This document shows, piece after piece, positions 37,223-47,091 of a stretch of 64,000 nucleotides of DNA. Positions within the stretch are counted from its first letter, which is position 1; each line of letters starts with the position of its first letter. The notes beneath the pieces are model-generated. The model was not told the origin of the DNA and made no database searches. It was given only the letters and a program-made list of their open reading frames with translations. This DNA comes from an uncultured Tenacibaculum sp. (GTDB lineage Bacteria > Bacteroidota > Bacteroidia > Flavobacteriales > Flavobacteriaceae), in assembly GCA_947498055.1 (NCBI GenBank), contig CANMJA010000003.1, positions 1 through 64,000 of the forward strand, written 5' to 3'. Made by a program: the position numbers and the translations under genes.

Positions 37223-37789
37223 TTAGGATACGGTATTTTTAACAGCTTGCTTAAATACTTTTTCTGCTTGTTTAACATGTCTTTCATTATGGTATATTAC
37301 TACCCTAAAAGTATCCCCTAATCTTAACTTAATTATTTTTGAGATAGAAATAGCTGTTTTGGTTTTATCTAAACTTACCTTTTTTGCCTTCTTTAATAGA
37401 TCTATTATTTGGTATTGCTGTGTTATAAATTCGTGTATTGTTTCTTTATTTAATTTCGATTTTATAGGATTCATAGATTTAAATGTTTTCATTTTCTTTA
37501 AATCTTTAGAATATGAAACCGATTTACTAAAGTATTTTCCGAGCCAATTGCTTTTAACTATTTTTGACGCTGGGTATTTAGAACTTGCTATTTTTTTGGT
37601 TATTTCTGGTATGTAAAAATCTCCATACCTATTTAAATGTTCTAAACATTCTAACACACTCCAGCTTTTAGAATCTGATTTCCAGTTTAAAATTTCAATA
37701 GATTTACTCTTTAAACTTTCTACTGCTTTTAAATTGTTTTGTGTAATTACGAACAAGTCTTGTATTAATTTTTCAGCTATTAAATCCAT
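37223..37789 (-). CDS. DinB family protein
   Basis: SWSVLECLEHLNRYGDFYIPEI and C-terminal YHNERHVKQAEKV. Confidence 0.85.
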   Translation of the reverse strand: MDLIAEKLIQDLFVITQNNLKAVESLKSKSIEILNWKSDSKSWSVLECLEHLNRYGDFYIPEITKKIASSKYPASKIVKSNWLGKYFSKSVSYSKDLKKMKTFKSMNPIKSKLNKETIHEFITQQYQIIDLLKKAKKVSLDKTKTAISISKIIKLRLGDTFRVVIYHNERHVKQAEKVFKQAVKNTVS

Positions 37790-37841
37790 TATTTTTTATT
37801 ACAAATTTCCATTTATAAATGGTTTAAAACCTTGATTGAAA

Positions 37842-38378
37842 TCAATATTTTTTTATTCTTGAAAGTGTTTCTGGAGTCATTCGTAAATAAGATGCTATAT
37901 ATTTATTTGGAATTTCTTGAAAAAGCTGTGGACTTCTTTTTAAAACTCTACGATATCTTTCTACTGGTGAAGAGGTTAATATATCTCTTTCTCGTTCCAT
38001 TTGTTGTAAAACAAAGCTTTCTAAAATATTAAGCCATATCTTTTTATTTTCTGAAGAAGCTTCTATAAAAGATACATAGTTTTTTTTTCGAATAATTTTT
38101 AGCGTTGTTTTTTTTAACGCTTGTATATAAAAATCTGATGGTTTTTCATTTAAAAAAGAATCTAAAGATGCTATTAAATTGTTTTTATACCCAAATCTAA
38201 TCGTATGTTCTTCTAATTCCTCTACCAAGAAAATTCTTAAACTTCCACTGGTAACTAAATAAATGTTTGTATCTATACTACCTTTTACTTTTAAGTACTC
38301 ATTGCGTTCTAAAGATCTTTCATCGTCCCAAAGGTTTTCTTCAGTCAATTTATCTATTAAAACGGAAATAGGATTCAT
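37842..38378 (-). CDS. Crp/Fnr-family transcriptional regulator
   Basis: cNMP-binding-like N-terminus, C-terminal IPNKYIASYLRMTPETLSRIKK HTH. Confidence 0.88.
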   Translation of the reverse strand: MNPISVLIDKLTEENLWDDERSLERNEYLKVKGSIDTNIYLVTSGSLRIFLVEELEEHTIRFGYKNNLIASLDSFLNEKPSDFYIQALKKTTLKIIRKKNYVSFIEASSENKKIWLNILESFVLQQMERERDILTSSPVERYRRVLKRSPQLFQEIPNKYIASYLRMTPETLSRIKKY

Positions 38379-38482
38379 CTATATGTAAATAATAATGTTG
38401 TTTTTTAAACTAAAAATAAAATTCAACTAGTATCTAAAATTTGGTTTCGACTAATTTCTATTCAAGAATTTTACATTAAAAA

Positions 38483-38848
38483 CTATAGTTCTTTTAATTC
38501 TTCTTTTAACTTTTTCGTTAAGCCTTTTACCACTAAATCATACGAATGATCTATTAATTCGAAAACAAAAGCATCTGGTACATCTTTGTTACATGTTACT
38601 GTATTCCAATGTTTTTTATTCATGTGCCAACCAGCGTTAATACTTTCATATTCTCCTCGCAATTCTTCTGCCCAATTAGGATCGCATTTTAAATTTACCT
38701 TCGTTTCTCCTTCTTCCCACTTACGTAATCCTACCAAAGCAAACATTTTTCCCATTACTTTAAAAACTAAAGTAGTTTCATCGAACGGAAATTCTTCTGT
38801 TACTCCTTTTTTTTGAATACAATATTCTCGAAGTTGTTCTATATGCAT
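38483..38848 (-). CDS. MmcQ/YjbR family DNA-binding protein
   Basis: EEFPFDETTLVFKVMGKMFAL, AGWHMNKKHWNTV. Confidence 0.93.
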   Translation of the reverse strand: MHIEQLREYCIQKKGVTEEFPFDETTLVFKVMGKMFALVGLRKWEEGETKVNLKCDPNWAEELRGEYESINAGWHMNKKHWNTVTCNKDVPDAFVFELIDHSYDLVVKGLTKKLKEELKEL

Positions 38849-38887
38849 GGCTATTTATAATTTTTTTCATTACTTTTTCTGGAGTAC

Positions 38888-39250
38888 TTAATTTTGTAAA
38901 TCCATATTTTTATACAAATTATGCGCATCAGCAGTTTTAAGCATCCATGTTTTACAGGCTTTTAATTCTTCCTCTTTTATCACGGTATCCATCAACTTTT
39001 TCGAGTATCCTTCTCCTCTATATTCTGGTAAAACAAAAACATCCATAATGTAAGCAAACACTACATAATCAGTAGATACTCTAGCAAAACCTATCTGTAT
39101 ATCCTCTTTATAAACACCAAAACAAAGACAGGTTTCAATTGTTTTCTTCACCTCTTCTATGGTTCTTTCTTTCGCCCAATACGAAGTAGTTAAAAAAGAA
39201 TGAATACCAGCAATATCTAGTTTCGATTTGTCTTTAGATATAACGATCAT
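38888..39250 (-). pseudogene. GNAT N-acetyltransferase, C-terminus frameshifted at an A5 tract
   Basis: MIVISKDKSKLD...VLPEYRGEGYSKKLMDTVIKEEELKACKTWMLKTADAHNLYK then NMDLQN*; +1 nt in AAAAA restores YKKYGFTKLSTPEKVMKK. Confidence 0.75.
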
Positions 39251-39861
39251 TCTTTTAATAATTTGGTATCCTTGTCTGGTAATTCTAAAGAAGAATAATC
39301 TAGTTTCCAACCAATCGTTTCTACTAAACTCTGCATTAAAATAATCGCTTCTAAAGCTTCAGTACTTGCAGTTTGCATTAAATTACTTTCTGGTATTTTT
39401 TGTAATACATGCTCTTTAGCAGCTTGGTTTACTTTGGTTAGGTCTTCTGAACTAAATTTATTTAAAAAGCCATCTTGAATATCGTAAAAGCGAATATTTG
39501 GTTCTATCGATAAAACTTCTGGTTGCGGAAATTGTGATAACGTAATAATTTTCTTTTTAGAATCTGCCTCCATTCTCATTTTTCTAAAATCGAAACCAAT
39601 ATGGGTTTTTGCATTAATAATAATAATTGCTTTCTTTTTACTAGATATAAGACCTAAAAATTTCTCTTGGGTATCTTCATGATGGTAAATCTCTGAAAAA
39701 TCACCTTCTACCGTAATTAATTTAGTAACCTTCTTTATTTTATCTAATAAAATAACAGATTGGCTTTGTGCTAAACTTCTTGTTTTAAGTTTCGTGAATT
39801 TTTGAAAAACAAAAAAGGACACTACGGCTCCGAAGGCTAAACCTAAAAATAATAACTCCAT
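39247..39861 (-). CDS. DUF4230 family protein
   Basis: N-terminal TM and DUF4230-like IRFYDIQDGFLNKFSSEDLTKVNQAAKEHV. Confidence 0.8.
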   Translation of the reverse strand: MELLFLGLAFGAVVSFFVFQKFTKLKTRSLAQSQSVILLDKIKKVTKLITVEGDFSEIYHHEDTQEKFLGLISSKKKAIIIINAKTHIGFDFRKMRMEADSKKKIITLSQFPQPEVLSIEPNIRFYDIQDGFLNKFSSEDLTKVNQAAKEHVLQKIPESNLMQTASTEALEAIILMQSLVETIGWKLDYSSLELPDKDTKLLKE

Positions 39862-40152
39862 AGTTACGAAATTAAGATTTTATAAATACAATTATACATT
39901 AAAATCAAATTTACTTAAAAATAGAACAAATAAATATTTGCAGTAAGCAGATATATAAAAATAATAAATAACTTATACTTTGCTACCTACCTTCGATTCT
40001 GTTATTTAAAAACAACGAACTATAAAATAGTATGAAATATACTATCTTAATCTTGCTGATTTTTAATTTTTCTTTTCTTTAAGAATTATTTTTCAGAAAA
40101 AAAGAAAAAAATCATATTGATTAAAATAAATTAAACTTATAAACATTAAATT

Positions 40153-40890
40153 ATGATATTACAAACAATTTTAATTTTTGGAATTATGTGTGTAGGTTGT
40201 TTTATCTACTACAAGTTTACCATGCAAAAAGCAAATGCAGCAACTGCCGATTTTGATACAGAAGCGGTTAAAAACAATATAGAATCGCATACTTCTGAAA
40301 TTGTAGATTCTCAATTACCTTATTTGAAAAACTGGATAAAAGATAAACCTATAGATGCTTTTACCGATGCTAGTATTGCCGTTTCTATGAAAGATAAGGC
40401 TAAAAATGCTGCTATAGATGCTGCTAAAAGTGTTGCTTGGCGAGTTATAGGTGTTAAAGCTAAATATAATAGAGTAGATACTACTGCTCATTTAGTACTT
40501 AGTAATGAGGATTTACACTTTGTTTCTGCCAATGTTGATGGCGACTTAGAAACACATCTTATATTTACTAAAGAACAACTTATAAATGCTAAAATGGAAT
40601 TTATGGGACCTAAAAAAGGAGCTGATTTAGCTAGCGGTGTCTCCGATTTTATAAGCACAAAAATGAATAGTGAAGATGCCCTAGTAAATGTTTTTGCTAT
40701 TAAACTTACCATCGAAGGGGAAGCAATTACCATTCAAGCGCATGATAAAATGGTGTTACCTTATACAATGGGTGCTAGTGATTATACGAAAAACGCTTTA
40801 ACTGCAAATGTAATAGCTGATAACTTTTTTAACAGATTAAGTGAAAAATATCCTAACTTAAAAGCTAGTAAAGTAAAGATGGTTTCTTAA
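40153..40890 (+). CDS. Hypothetical membrane-anchored protein
   Basis: 245-aa ORF with N-terminal TM. Confidence 0.6.
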   Translation: MILQTILIFGIMCVGCFIYYKFTMQKANAATADFDTEAVKNNIESHTSEIVDSQLPYLKNWIKDKPIDAFTDASIAVSMKDKAKNAAIDAAKSVAWRVIGVKAKYNRVDTTAHLVLSNEDLHFVSANVDGDLETHLIFTKEQLINAKMEFMGPKKGADLASGVSDFISTKMNSEDALVNVFAIKLTIEGEAITIQAHDKMVLPYTMGASDYTKNALTANVIADNFFNRLSEKYPNLKASKVKMVS

Positions 40891-40930
40891 AACTATCTTT
40901 ATTTTACTACCATAAAAAAGACACTTAAAT

Positions 40931-41443
40931 ATGATGAAAAGATATCTTATTTTTTTACTCTTACTAACTAATTGTTATGTTATAACTTCTCAAAACAAAA
41001 AAAGCAACGATACATGGAGTGGTACGTATCGCTTAGAACTTTTAGGAAAAAAAACAGAAAAAAAGACACCTAAACAATACGTTCAAATTCAAAAAATTAC
41101 TCTCGAACAAGACGAAGAATCTTCCAAATTTTTGTCACTACCAGATCAATGGATGATGAAAATACTTTCTGAAAAAAAAGATAAAAAAGTATTACGCGCT
41201 TTTTCGTTTACAGAAGAAGATGATGAATATGAGCAGTTTGGATGGACCGAGTTACACAAAAAGGGAGAAATGGAATGTTTAGATGGAGGTCGGTTTTTTA
41301 TTTGTAAAACCAAACCTAAAACAACCGTAACTACTAATGGAGAAAGTTTTTTTTCTAAATCAGGAATATTTGGTGTGTTATTACATTATGGAGGTTTTGA
41401 ACTGTATAAAGAATCGTTTCCTAAAAAAAACAAGAATGATTAA
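40931..41443 (+). CDS. Hypothetical secreted protein
   Basis: Signal peptide; 170 aa. Confidence 0.55.
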   Translation: MMKRYLIFLLLLTNCYVITSQNKKSNDTWSGTYRLELLGKKTEKKTPKQYVQIQKITLEQDEESSKFLSLPDQWMMKILSEKKDKKVLRAFSFTEEDDEYEQFGWTELHKKGEMECLDGGRFFICKTKPKTTVTTNGESFFSKSGIFGVLLHYGGFELYKESFPKKNKND

Positions 41444-41466
41444 AAACAGTTAATCCATTTATAAAA

Positions 41467-42468
41467 ATGAAAAAAACATTCATCTTATTCGTTGCTATTT
41501 ATGCAATAAACATACAGGCTCAAAAACATCGAAAAATAGTTCCTTTTGAATATCAAAATAAATGGGGAATTGTAGATTCTTTAGCGAACGAAATTGTAAA
41601 ACCAATCTACAAATCGGTAAACATTTTTAACGATTTTTTATATGCAGAATTTGATGGTAAAGATTTGTATAATTTACAAACAGGAGAAAAGCAAAAAGCT
41701 TTGGGGAAATATATAGCTACCATAGGTATTAAGAAGGATAATTATCATTTATTTTCAAATGATAAAAAATCATATTTAGTCAATTTTGAAAAAAAAGAAA
41801 CGATTACATTAACTACCAAATATACTCGCCTTGATATAACACAATTATATAACAATATAAATAAAAAAACGGATGTTTTAATAAAAGGATATTTAGAGAA
41901 CAACGAAGTGCTTATTCTTAAAAACGACAAAAACCTAACTCCTTTAATTCCTCATAAATTTAAAAATCACGAAATTGATTTTATAGAAAACGAGAAAAGT
42001 AAAATTATTGGCTTTGTAGTTAAACAAGAAAATAAGTATGTGTTCTACAATCACAATTTAAAACAAATTCAAACAGAAAAAGCTCCTGAAAAAACAGGCT
42101 ATTATGATTTACTAACCAATGAAGTTGAAAAAAAACTACCTGCAATCTATCAAACAGAAACTGCTACCCCAGGATGCTCTAGTTGTGAAAGTGTTTGGAA
42201 TAACTCTTGGGACTTAGATTTACATAAAGTTGGTTTTTCTGATAAATTACCATATTATGTTGCTAGAGACGGAAGAAAATATGTCATTAATAATAAAACT
42301 AACACAAAATATTCATTAGAAATATATCCTGAATTATTTCACTATGAAAGAACTTATAAAATAATTAATATTTCTAAAACTAATTCCTCTTTCTTCTATG
42401 ATCCTGAATATATAAAAACCCCACGTATTTTATTTCCTGAAAAATATTTGAATATAAAAAGCAAATGA
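41467..42468 (+). CDS. WG-repeat-like secreted protein
   Basis: PFEYQNKWGIVDSLANEIVKPIYKSV resembles a WG repeat. Confidence 0.6.
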   Translation: MKKTFILFVAIYAINIQAQKHRKIVPFEYQNKWGIVDSLANEIVKPIYKSVNIFNDFLYAEFDGKDLYNLQTGEKQKALGKYIATIGIKKDNYHLFSNDKKSYLVNFEKKETITLTTKYTRLDITQLYNNINKKTDVLIKGYLENNEVLILKNDKNLTPLIPHKFKNHEIDFIENEKSKIIGFVVKQENKYVFYNHNLKQIQTEKAPEKTGYYDLLTNEVEKKLPAIYQTETATPGCSSCESVWNNSWDLDLHKVGFSDKLPYYVARDGRKYVINNKTNTKYSLEIYPELFHYERTYKIINISKTNSSFFYDPEYIKTPRILFPEKYLNIKSK

Positions 42469-42881
42469 ATTCTAAATATATTGCAAAATTAGAAAGAGAG
42501 ATTAGTACCAAAACTAGTTTCATGAGCACCTCTAAATGGATCTCTCTTTTCTCTTTAATAAATAATTTAGAGCACACATATATATCTAAAGCGAAGCTTT
42601 TATTAACTAAAGAAGAGAAGAATTTTAATATATACAATACTCTTCATTCTATTATAAACAAGCAACCACTTGAAGAATATTGGGGTACTTTTGAATTACG
42701 TGAAATAGAATGGGTTTTTATTCCCTTAAAAATAACGCATACAAGAAAAAATCGTGAAGAAATTTTGTCTCCTAAAATTGTAATTCAATCCATTCAATTA
42801 TTGGAAAAAGAATTTTTAACAGGAAAGAAATATGAATATGAAATTTTAGAAGAAGGAATAAAAATATACGGATACAGATAG
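42465..42881 (+). CDS. Hypothetical protein
   Basis: 138-aa ORF overlapping the previous stop (ATGA-type junction). Confidence 0.5.
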   Translation: MNSKYIAKLEREISTKTSFMSTSKWISLFSLINNLEHTYISKAKLLLTKEEKNFNIYNTLHSIINKQPLEEYWGTFELREIEWVFIPLKITHTRKNREEILSPKIVIQSIQLLEKEFLTGKKYEYEILEEGIKIYGYR

Positions 42882-42926
42882 TTCTTCCAAAAAGTATAAA
42901 ACAGTATCTTTAAAGTCATTTATAAT

Positions 42927-44069
42927 TTGACTAAAATGAATTCGAAAATTATTACTTTGCGAGAAGAGTTACACAAATATCCTGAATTATCAGGAATTGA
43001 AGCACATACTGCAAAACGTATTCAACACTTTATTCAAAAAGAATATCCTGGTAAAATTATAGAAGCTATTGGCGGACCTAGTTTTGCTGTTGTTTATTCA
43101 TATGGTGCTAGTGGCAACACCATTGCTATTCGATGCGAATTGGACGCTTTGCCAATTGAAGAAAAAAATGATTTCCATTATAAATCCTTACACAAAGGAG
43201 TGTCTCATAAATGCGGACATGACGGGCATATGGCTATTGTAAGTGGTTTAATCTTTTGGTTACAAAAACAAGAGTTTAAAACAGGAACCGTTGTACTTCT
43301 ATTTCAATCTGCTGAAGAAACAGGAAAAGGAGCTTATGAAGTTTTAAAAAGCCCAAAATTTAAAGCTTTAAAAATTGATTATCTTTTTGCACTTCATAAC
43401 ATTCCTGGGGTAGATTTGCATACCATTATAACCATGAATAAAGGTTTTTCTGCAGAAGTAGAAAGCTTAATTATAAATTTAGAAGGAATAGAATCACATG
43501 CTGCTGAACCTAAAAATGGCATAAATCCTTCTATCGCTATTTCTAAAATAATACAACAATTAAACACACTTATTATAAGCGACCCTTTGCATGAACATTT
43601 TTCTGTTTTAACTCCTGTTCATTTAAAAATGGGAGAAAAAGCATACGGTATTTCTCCTGCTCTTGGTGAATTACATTATACTATTAGAACTTGGAATAGC
43701 CAAAACATGGAAACTTTAAAAGGAAAAATTAAAGAGATTGTAGAGACCACAAGTACTGAAAACAATCTTTCTTTTACCTTAACATGGTTAGAACATTTTC
43801 CTGCTAGCGAAAACGACACAACCTGTAATACTATTGTTAAAAAAATTGCTAAAGCACATGATTTTAAAACCTTAGAAAGGCCTTACCCTTTTAAATTTGG
43901 AGAAGATTTTGGTTGGTTTTCTAAAGAATATAAAACCGCTATGTTTGGTTTAGGTTCTGGTTTACAAACACCTCCTTTACACAACCCTTTTTTTGATTTT
44001 CCTAATGAAATTATTTCTACAGGAATACAAATGTTTGGTGGTATTATAAAAACTATTTTAGAAAAATAA
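42927..44069 (+). CDS. M20 family amidohydrolase/peptidase
   Basis: LREELHKYPELSGIEAHTA, HKCGHDGHMAIV, LFQSAEETGKGA. Confidence 0.93.
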   Translation: MTKMNSKIITLREELHKYPELSGIEAHTAKRIQHFIQKEYPGKIIEAIGGPSFAVVYSYGASGNTIAIRCELDALPIEEKNDFHYKSLHKGVSHKCGHDGHMAIVSGLIFWLQKQEFKTGTVVLLFQSAEETGKGAYEVLKSPKFKALKIDYLFALHNIPGVDLHTIITMNKGFSAEVESLIINLEGIESHAAEPKNGINPSIAISKIIQQLNTLIISDPLHEHFSVLTPVHLKMGEKAYGISPALGELHYTIRTWNSQNMETLKGKIKEIVETTSTENNLSFTLTWLEHFPASENDTTCNTIVKKIAKAHDFKTLERPYPFKFGEDFGWFSKEYKTAMFGLGSGLQTPPLHNPFFDFPNEIISTGIQMFGGIIKTILEK

Positions 44070-44234
44070 ATGAACTTATTTTTAAAAACGAAATAGTCGC
44101 TTAACTTACTTTAGTTGATTACATCTTAAAATAGCAAAAAATCGATTGTTTTTATCAAAAAAACACGATAAATAAATTTATTACGTGCTAAAAACACATA
44201 AAACACGTTTTATCTTTGTTTAAAACAAATAACT

Positions 44235-45164
44235 ATGAGTGTTTTATTAATTTTTGAAAATAAAAACCCAATTCCCTGGAAAGAGGCTTTAGAAAAAAAA
44301 TTACCAAATACTTCTATCGAAATTTTCCCGAATGTTGAAGATAAAAACAACATAGATTTTATTATTTGTTGGAAACCTCCAAAAGAAATTTTCAAACAAT
44401 TTCCGAATAGTAAAGTAATACAATCTGTTGGTGCTTCTATAGATCATATTACTAACACACAAACATTAAAGAAACAACATGTAGTATCTAGAATTGTAGA
44501 TGATAGATTATCTAACGACATGTGGGAGTTTTTATTAACTACGGTTCTAAATCAACTTAAAAATAGTACCATCTATAACTTACAACAACATGCAAAAATC
44601 TGGAAGCAACACAATTACAAATCCATAGAAAATACGACTATCACCATTCTTGGTTTGGGAAAAATTGGAAGTCATGTAGCCAAAAAATTTGCTTTGATAG
44701 GTTTTAAAGTAAAAGGTTGGAGCGCTTCTGAGAAGAATGTAGAAAATGTTGTTTCTTTTCAAGGAAAAGAAGGTTTTATTTCAGCAACACAAGACTGTGA
44801 TTTTTTAATCAACCTACTTCCTTTAACAAAGGAAACATTTGGTATTCTAAATAAAAAGACATTAAGCACATTAACTTCTAGTCCTTTTTTAATTAATGTT
44901 GGTAGAGGCGAACATCTTGTAGAAAACGATTTAATCGAACTACTTAATTCCTCTATTCTTTCTGGCGCTTTATTAGATGTTTTTGTAAACGAACCTTTAC
45001 CTAAAGAGCATCCATTTTGGATACATCCTAAAATTCAAATTACGCCACACATAGCGAGCTTAACGAGTATTGATAGTGCTATTCATCAAATTACTAAAAA
45101 CTATACCTTATTTATACAAAATAAAGAATTATTACACACGGTATCATTAACCAAAGGATATTAA
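44235..45164 (+). CDS. D-2-hydroxyacid dehydrogenase (glyoxylate/hydroxypyruvate reductase A-like)
   Basis: ILGLGKIGSHVAKKFALIGFKVKGWSAS; NVGRGEHLVENDL; PHIASLT. Confidence 0.92.
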   Translation: MSVLLIFENKNPIPWKEALEKKLPNTSIEIFPNVEDKNNIDFIICWKPPKEIFKQFPNSKVIQSVGASIDHITNTQTLKKQHVVSRIVDDRLSNDMWEFLLTTVLNQLKNSTIYNLQQHAKIWKQHNYKSIENTTITILGLGKIGSHVAKKFALIGFKVKGWSASEKNVENVVSFQGKEGFISATQDCDFLINLLPLTKETFGILNKKTLSTLTSSPFLINVGRGEHLVENDLIELLNSSILSGALLDVFVNEPLPKEHPFWIHPKIQITPHIASLTSIDSAIHQITKNYTLFIQNKELLHTVSLTKGY

Positions 45165-45167
45165 ACT

Positions 45168-45581
45168 ATGAATTCAAAATTCCATTACGCTTTTAAAGTA
45201 AAAGATATAAAAAGTACTGTTTCTTTTTATCATGATATATTAGGTTGTGAACTAGGGAGACAAACAGATCATTGGGTCGATTTTAATTTTTTCGGACATC
45301 AACTTTCTGCGCATGTTTCTAAAAACATTCCTCCTTTAGATTATTGTGGAAAAGTTGATAACATAAAAGTTCCTATACCTCATTTTGGATGTATTTTAAG
45401 TGTTCTCGATTTTAATACAACAAAAGAAAAATTACACGCAAACAACATTCATTTTGTAATTGAACCACAAACGAGATATAAAGGTAAAAAGGGAGAGCAA
45501 CAAACTATGTTTATTTTAGATTTTAGTAACAATCCTATAGAGTTTAAGTCTTTTTCTAATCCAAAAGAAGTTTTTTTATAA
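45168..45581 (+). CDS. VOC family (glyoxalase-like) protein
   Basis: HYAFKVKDIKSTVSFYHDILGCELGR. Confidence 0.92.
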   Translation: MNSKFHYAFKVKDIKSTVSFYHDILGCELGRQTDHWVDFNFFGHQLSAHVSKNIPPLDYCGKVDNIKVPIPHFGCILSVLDFNTTKEKLHANNIHFVIEPQTRYKGKKGEQQTMFILDFSNNPIEFKSFSNPKEVFL

Positions 45582-45622
45582 CTTAAGGCCAATTATAAAT
45601 AGTTTAAAACACTCTCTTTATT

Positions 45623-46381
45623 ATGAAATATATTGCTGCATCAATTCTATTCTTCTACATGCATACAACTATTAATGCTCAAAAATTAAGAAGTTGCTCG
45701 CAATGTAGCACTCAAAAATATAAACCTTCAGATATTAAACAGCATAAATTATTTGAGTTAGAATTGTTAAGAAATGAAATCTTCGCAAGGCATGGTTACA
45801 AATTCAAAAACTATCGTTTAGAAGAATATTTTTCCAATTTTGAGTGGTACAAATATGATTATAAAAAACCTCTAAAAACAATCCATTTAAATGCTATTGA
45901 AAAACATAATGTTGCATTGTTTAAAAGAAAAGAAAAGGAGATAAAACACAATAGAGAACTCCTTATTGGTGAACTTAAAAAATTAAAGAAAGCTGTTAAT
46001 ACAAACAATGATGTCTATATAAAATCAGTATTCAACCCTACCATTACAAAGAAACAAGGTTCATATTATAGTGGAATTGTAGATGCTTTAAATACGGTTT
46101 TAAATTCTTTTAAGATAGATGATATGTCTTGGCATAAAGGGAAAGCTAAATACAGTATTAAAACGGATAATGGTTACTCTATTTCTTCTAAAGGAATTTA
46201 TATTGATGGAAATTCTATTTTCATCACGATTTCAGATCCGCAAGAGCACTCTAGTTTAATGAAAGGGGATGCTTTTGAATATCCTAGCGATTATTTTTCT
46301 GAATCAGAAAGTAGTATTGGCGGTGAATTTGAATTTAAAAATGGCAAACTAATACTTATTACTCCCATTTTTGCTGGATGA
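45623..46381 (+). CDS. YARHG domain secreted protein
   Basis: LFELELLRNEIFARHGYKFKN...YFSNFEWYK. Confidence 0.85.
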   Translation: MKYIAASILFFYMHTTINAQKLRSCSQCSTQKYKPSDIKQHKLFELELLRNEIFARHGYKFKNYRLEEYFSNFEWYKYDYKKPLKTIHLNAIEKHNVALFKRKEKEIKHNRELLIGELKKLKKAVNTNNDVYIKSVFNPTITKKQGSYYSGIVDALNTVLNSFKIDDMSWHKGKAKYSIKTDNGYSISSKGIYIDGNSIFITISDPQEHSSLMKGDAFEYPSDYFSESESSIGGEFEFKNGKLILITPIFAG

Positions 46382-46410
46382 TCTTAATATGAAATGGTCT
46401 AGAAATCTAT

Positions 46411-46443
46411 TCAATCAAATGATATAAAATAGGCTTACTTGAC
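46411..46443. repeat. Left direct repeat flanking the two-gene cassette
   Basis: 28/33 identical to 48081-48113; 16-bp exact core aaaataggcttacttg. Confidence 0.75.
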
Positions 46444-46506
46444 TTCCTCTTTTTAAAACTTGATTCTTAAGTGATTTTCTTTTAATTTAGTACAAAAAAC
46501 AATTCC

Positions 46507-47091
46507 TTGAATAACGATTTTCATTACAATCCCTTTTCTGGAGTTTTACACGAAGACATTCAACAAACCATTATTCCTAGTTTTAATGTTAATGAAATAA
46601 TTAACAAAATAAAAACTTCTAATTCTCTAGCAATAGAATTTATAGGAAAACAAGGAAGAGGAAAAACAAGTCATTTATTGTACCTTCAACAAACGATAAA
46701 TATCTATCCTATTTTTCTTTTAGATGACTCTTCTAGTATTTCTAATATAATTCAAAGCAAATCTGATATTGTTTTTATAGACAGCATTCATCGTTTAAAT
46801 ATTAAAGATAGAATACGGTTATTCAAAGAAAAAAAAGTAGTTATTTATACAACACATTGGAGTAGAAAAGTTGAGTGTTTTTTAACTAAAAAACATCTTT
46901 ATTCAATATCTTTTAAAGGTATTGATGCAAAGAACCTATCTCTAATTTTAAATCGAAGGCTTAAACTTGCTTCTAAAAATCAATTAAATAATGAAATGTT
47001 ATTTTCATTAAAAAACACTTCCGATTTAATTAAAAAATTTGGTGATAATTACCGAGCAATCATTAACCATTTATATGAACAATATCAATGA
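46507..47091 (+). CDS. Small P-loop NTPase of unknown function
   Basis: Walker A FIGKQGRGKTSHLL, Walker B DIVFIDS; start TTG in this ORF. Confidence 0.7.
   Translation: MNNDFHYNPFSGVLHEDIQQTIIPSFNVNEIINKIKTSNSLAIEFIGKQGRGKTSHLLYLQQTINIYPIFLLDDSSSISNIIQSKSDIVFIDSIHRLNIKDRIRLFKEKKVVIYTTHWSRKVECFLTKKHLYSISFKGIDAKNLSLILNRRLKLASKNQLNNEMLFSLKNTSDLIKKFGDNYRAIINHLYEQYQ

Noticed and set aside
45623-46381. YARHG protein considered part of the NTPase/arrestin cassette
   Set aside because: Lies outside the left direct repeat and is a common stand-alone secreted domain; no evidence for linkage.
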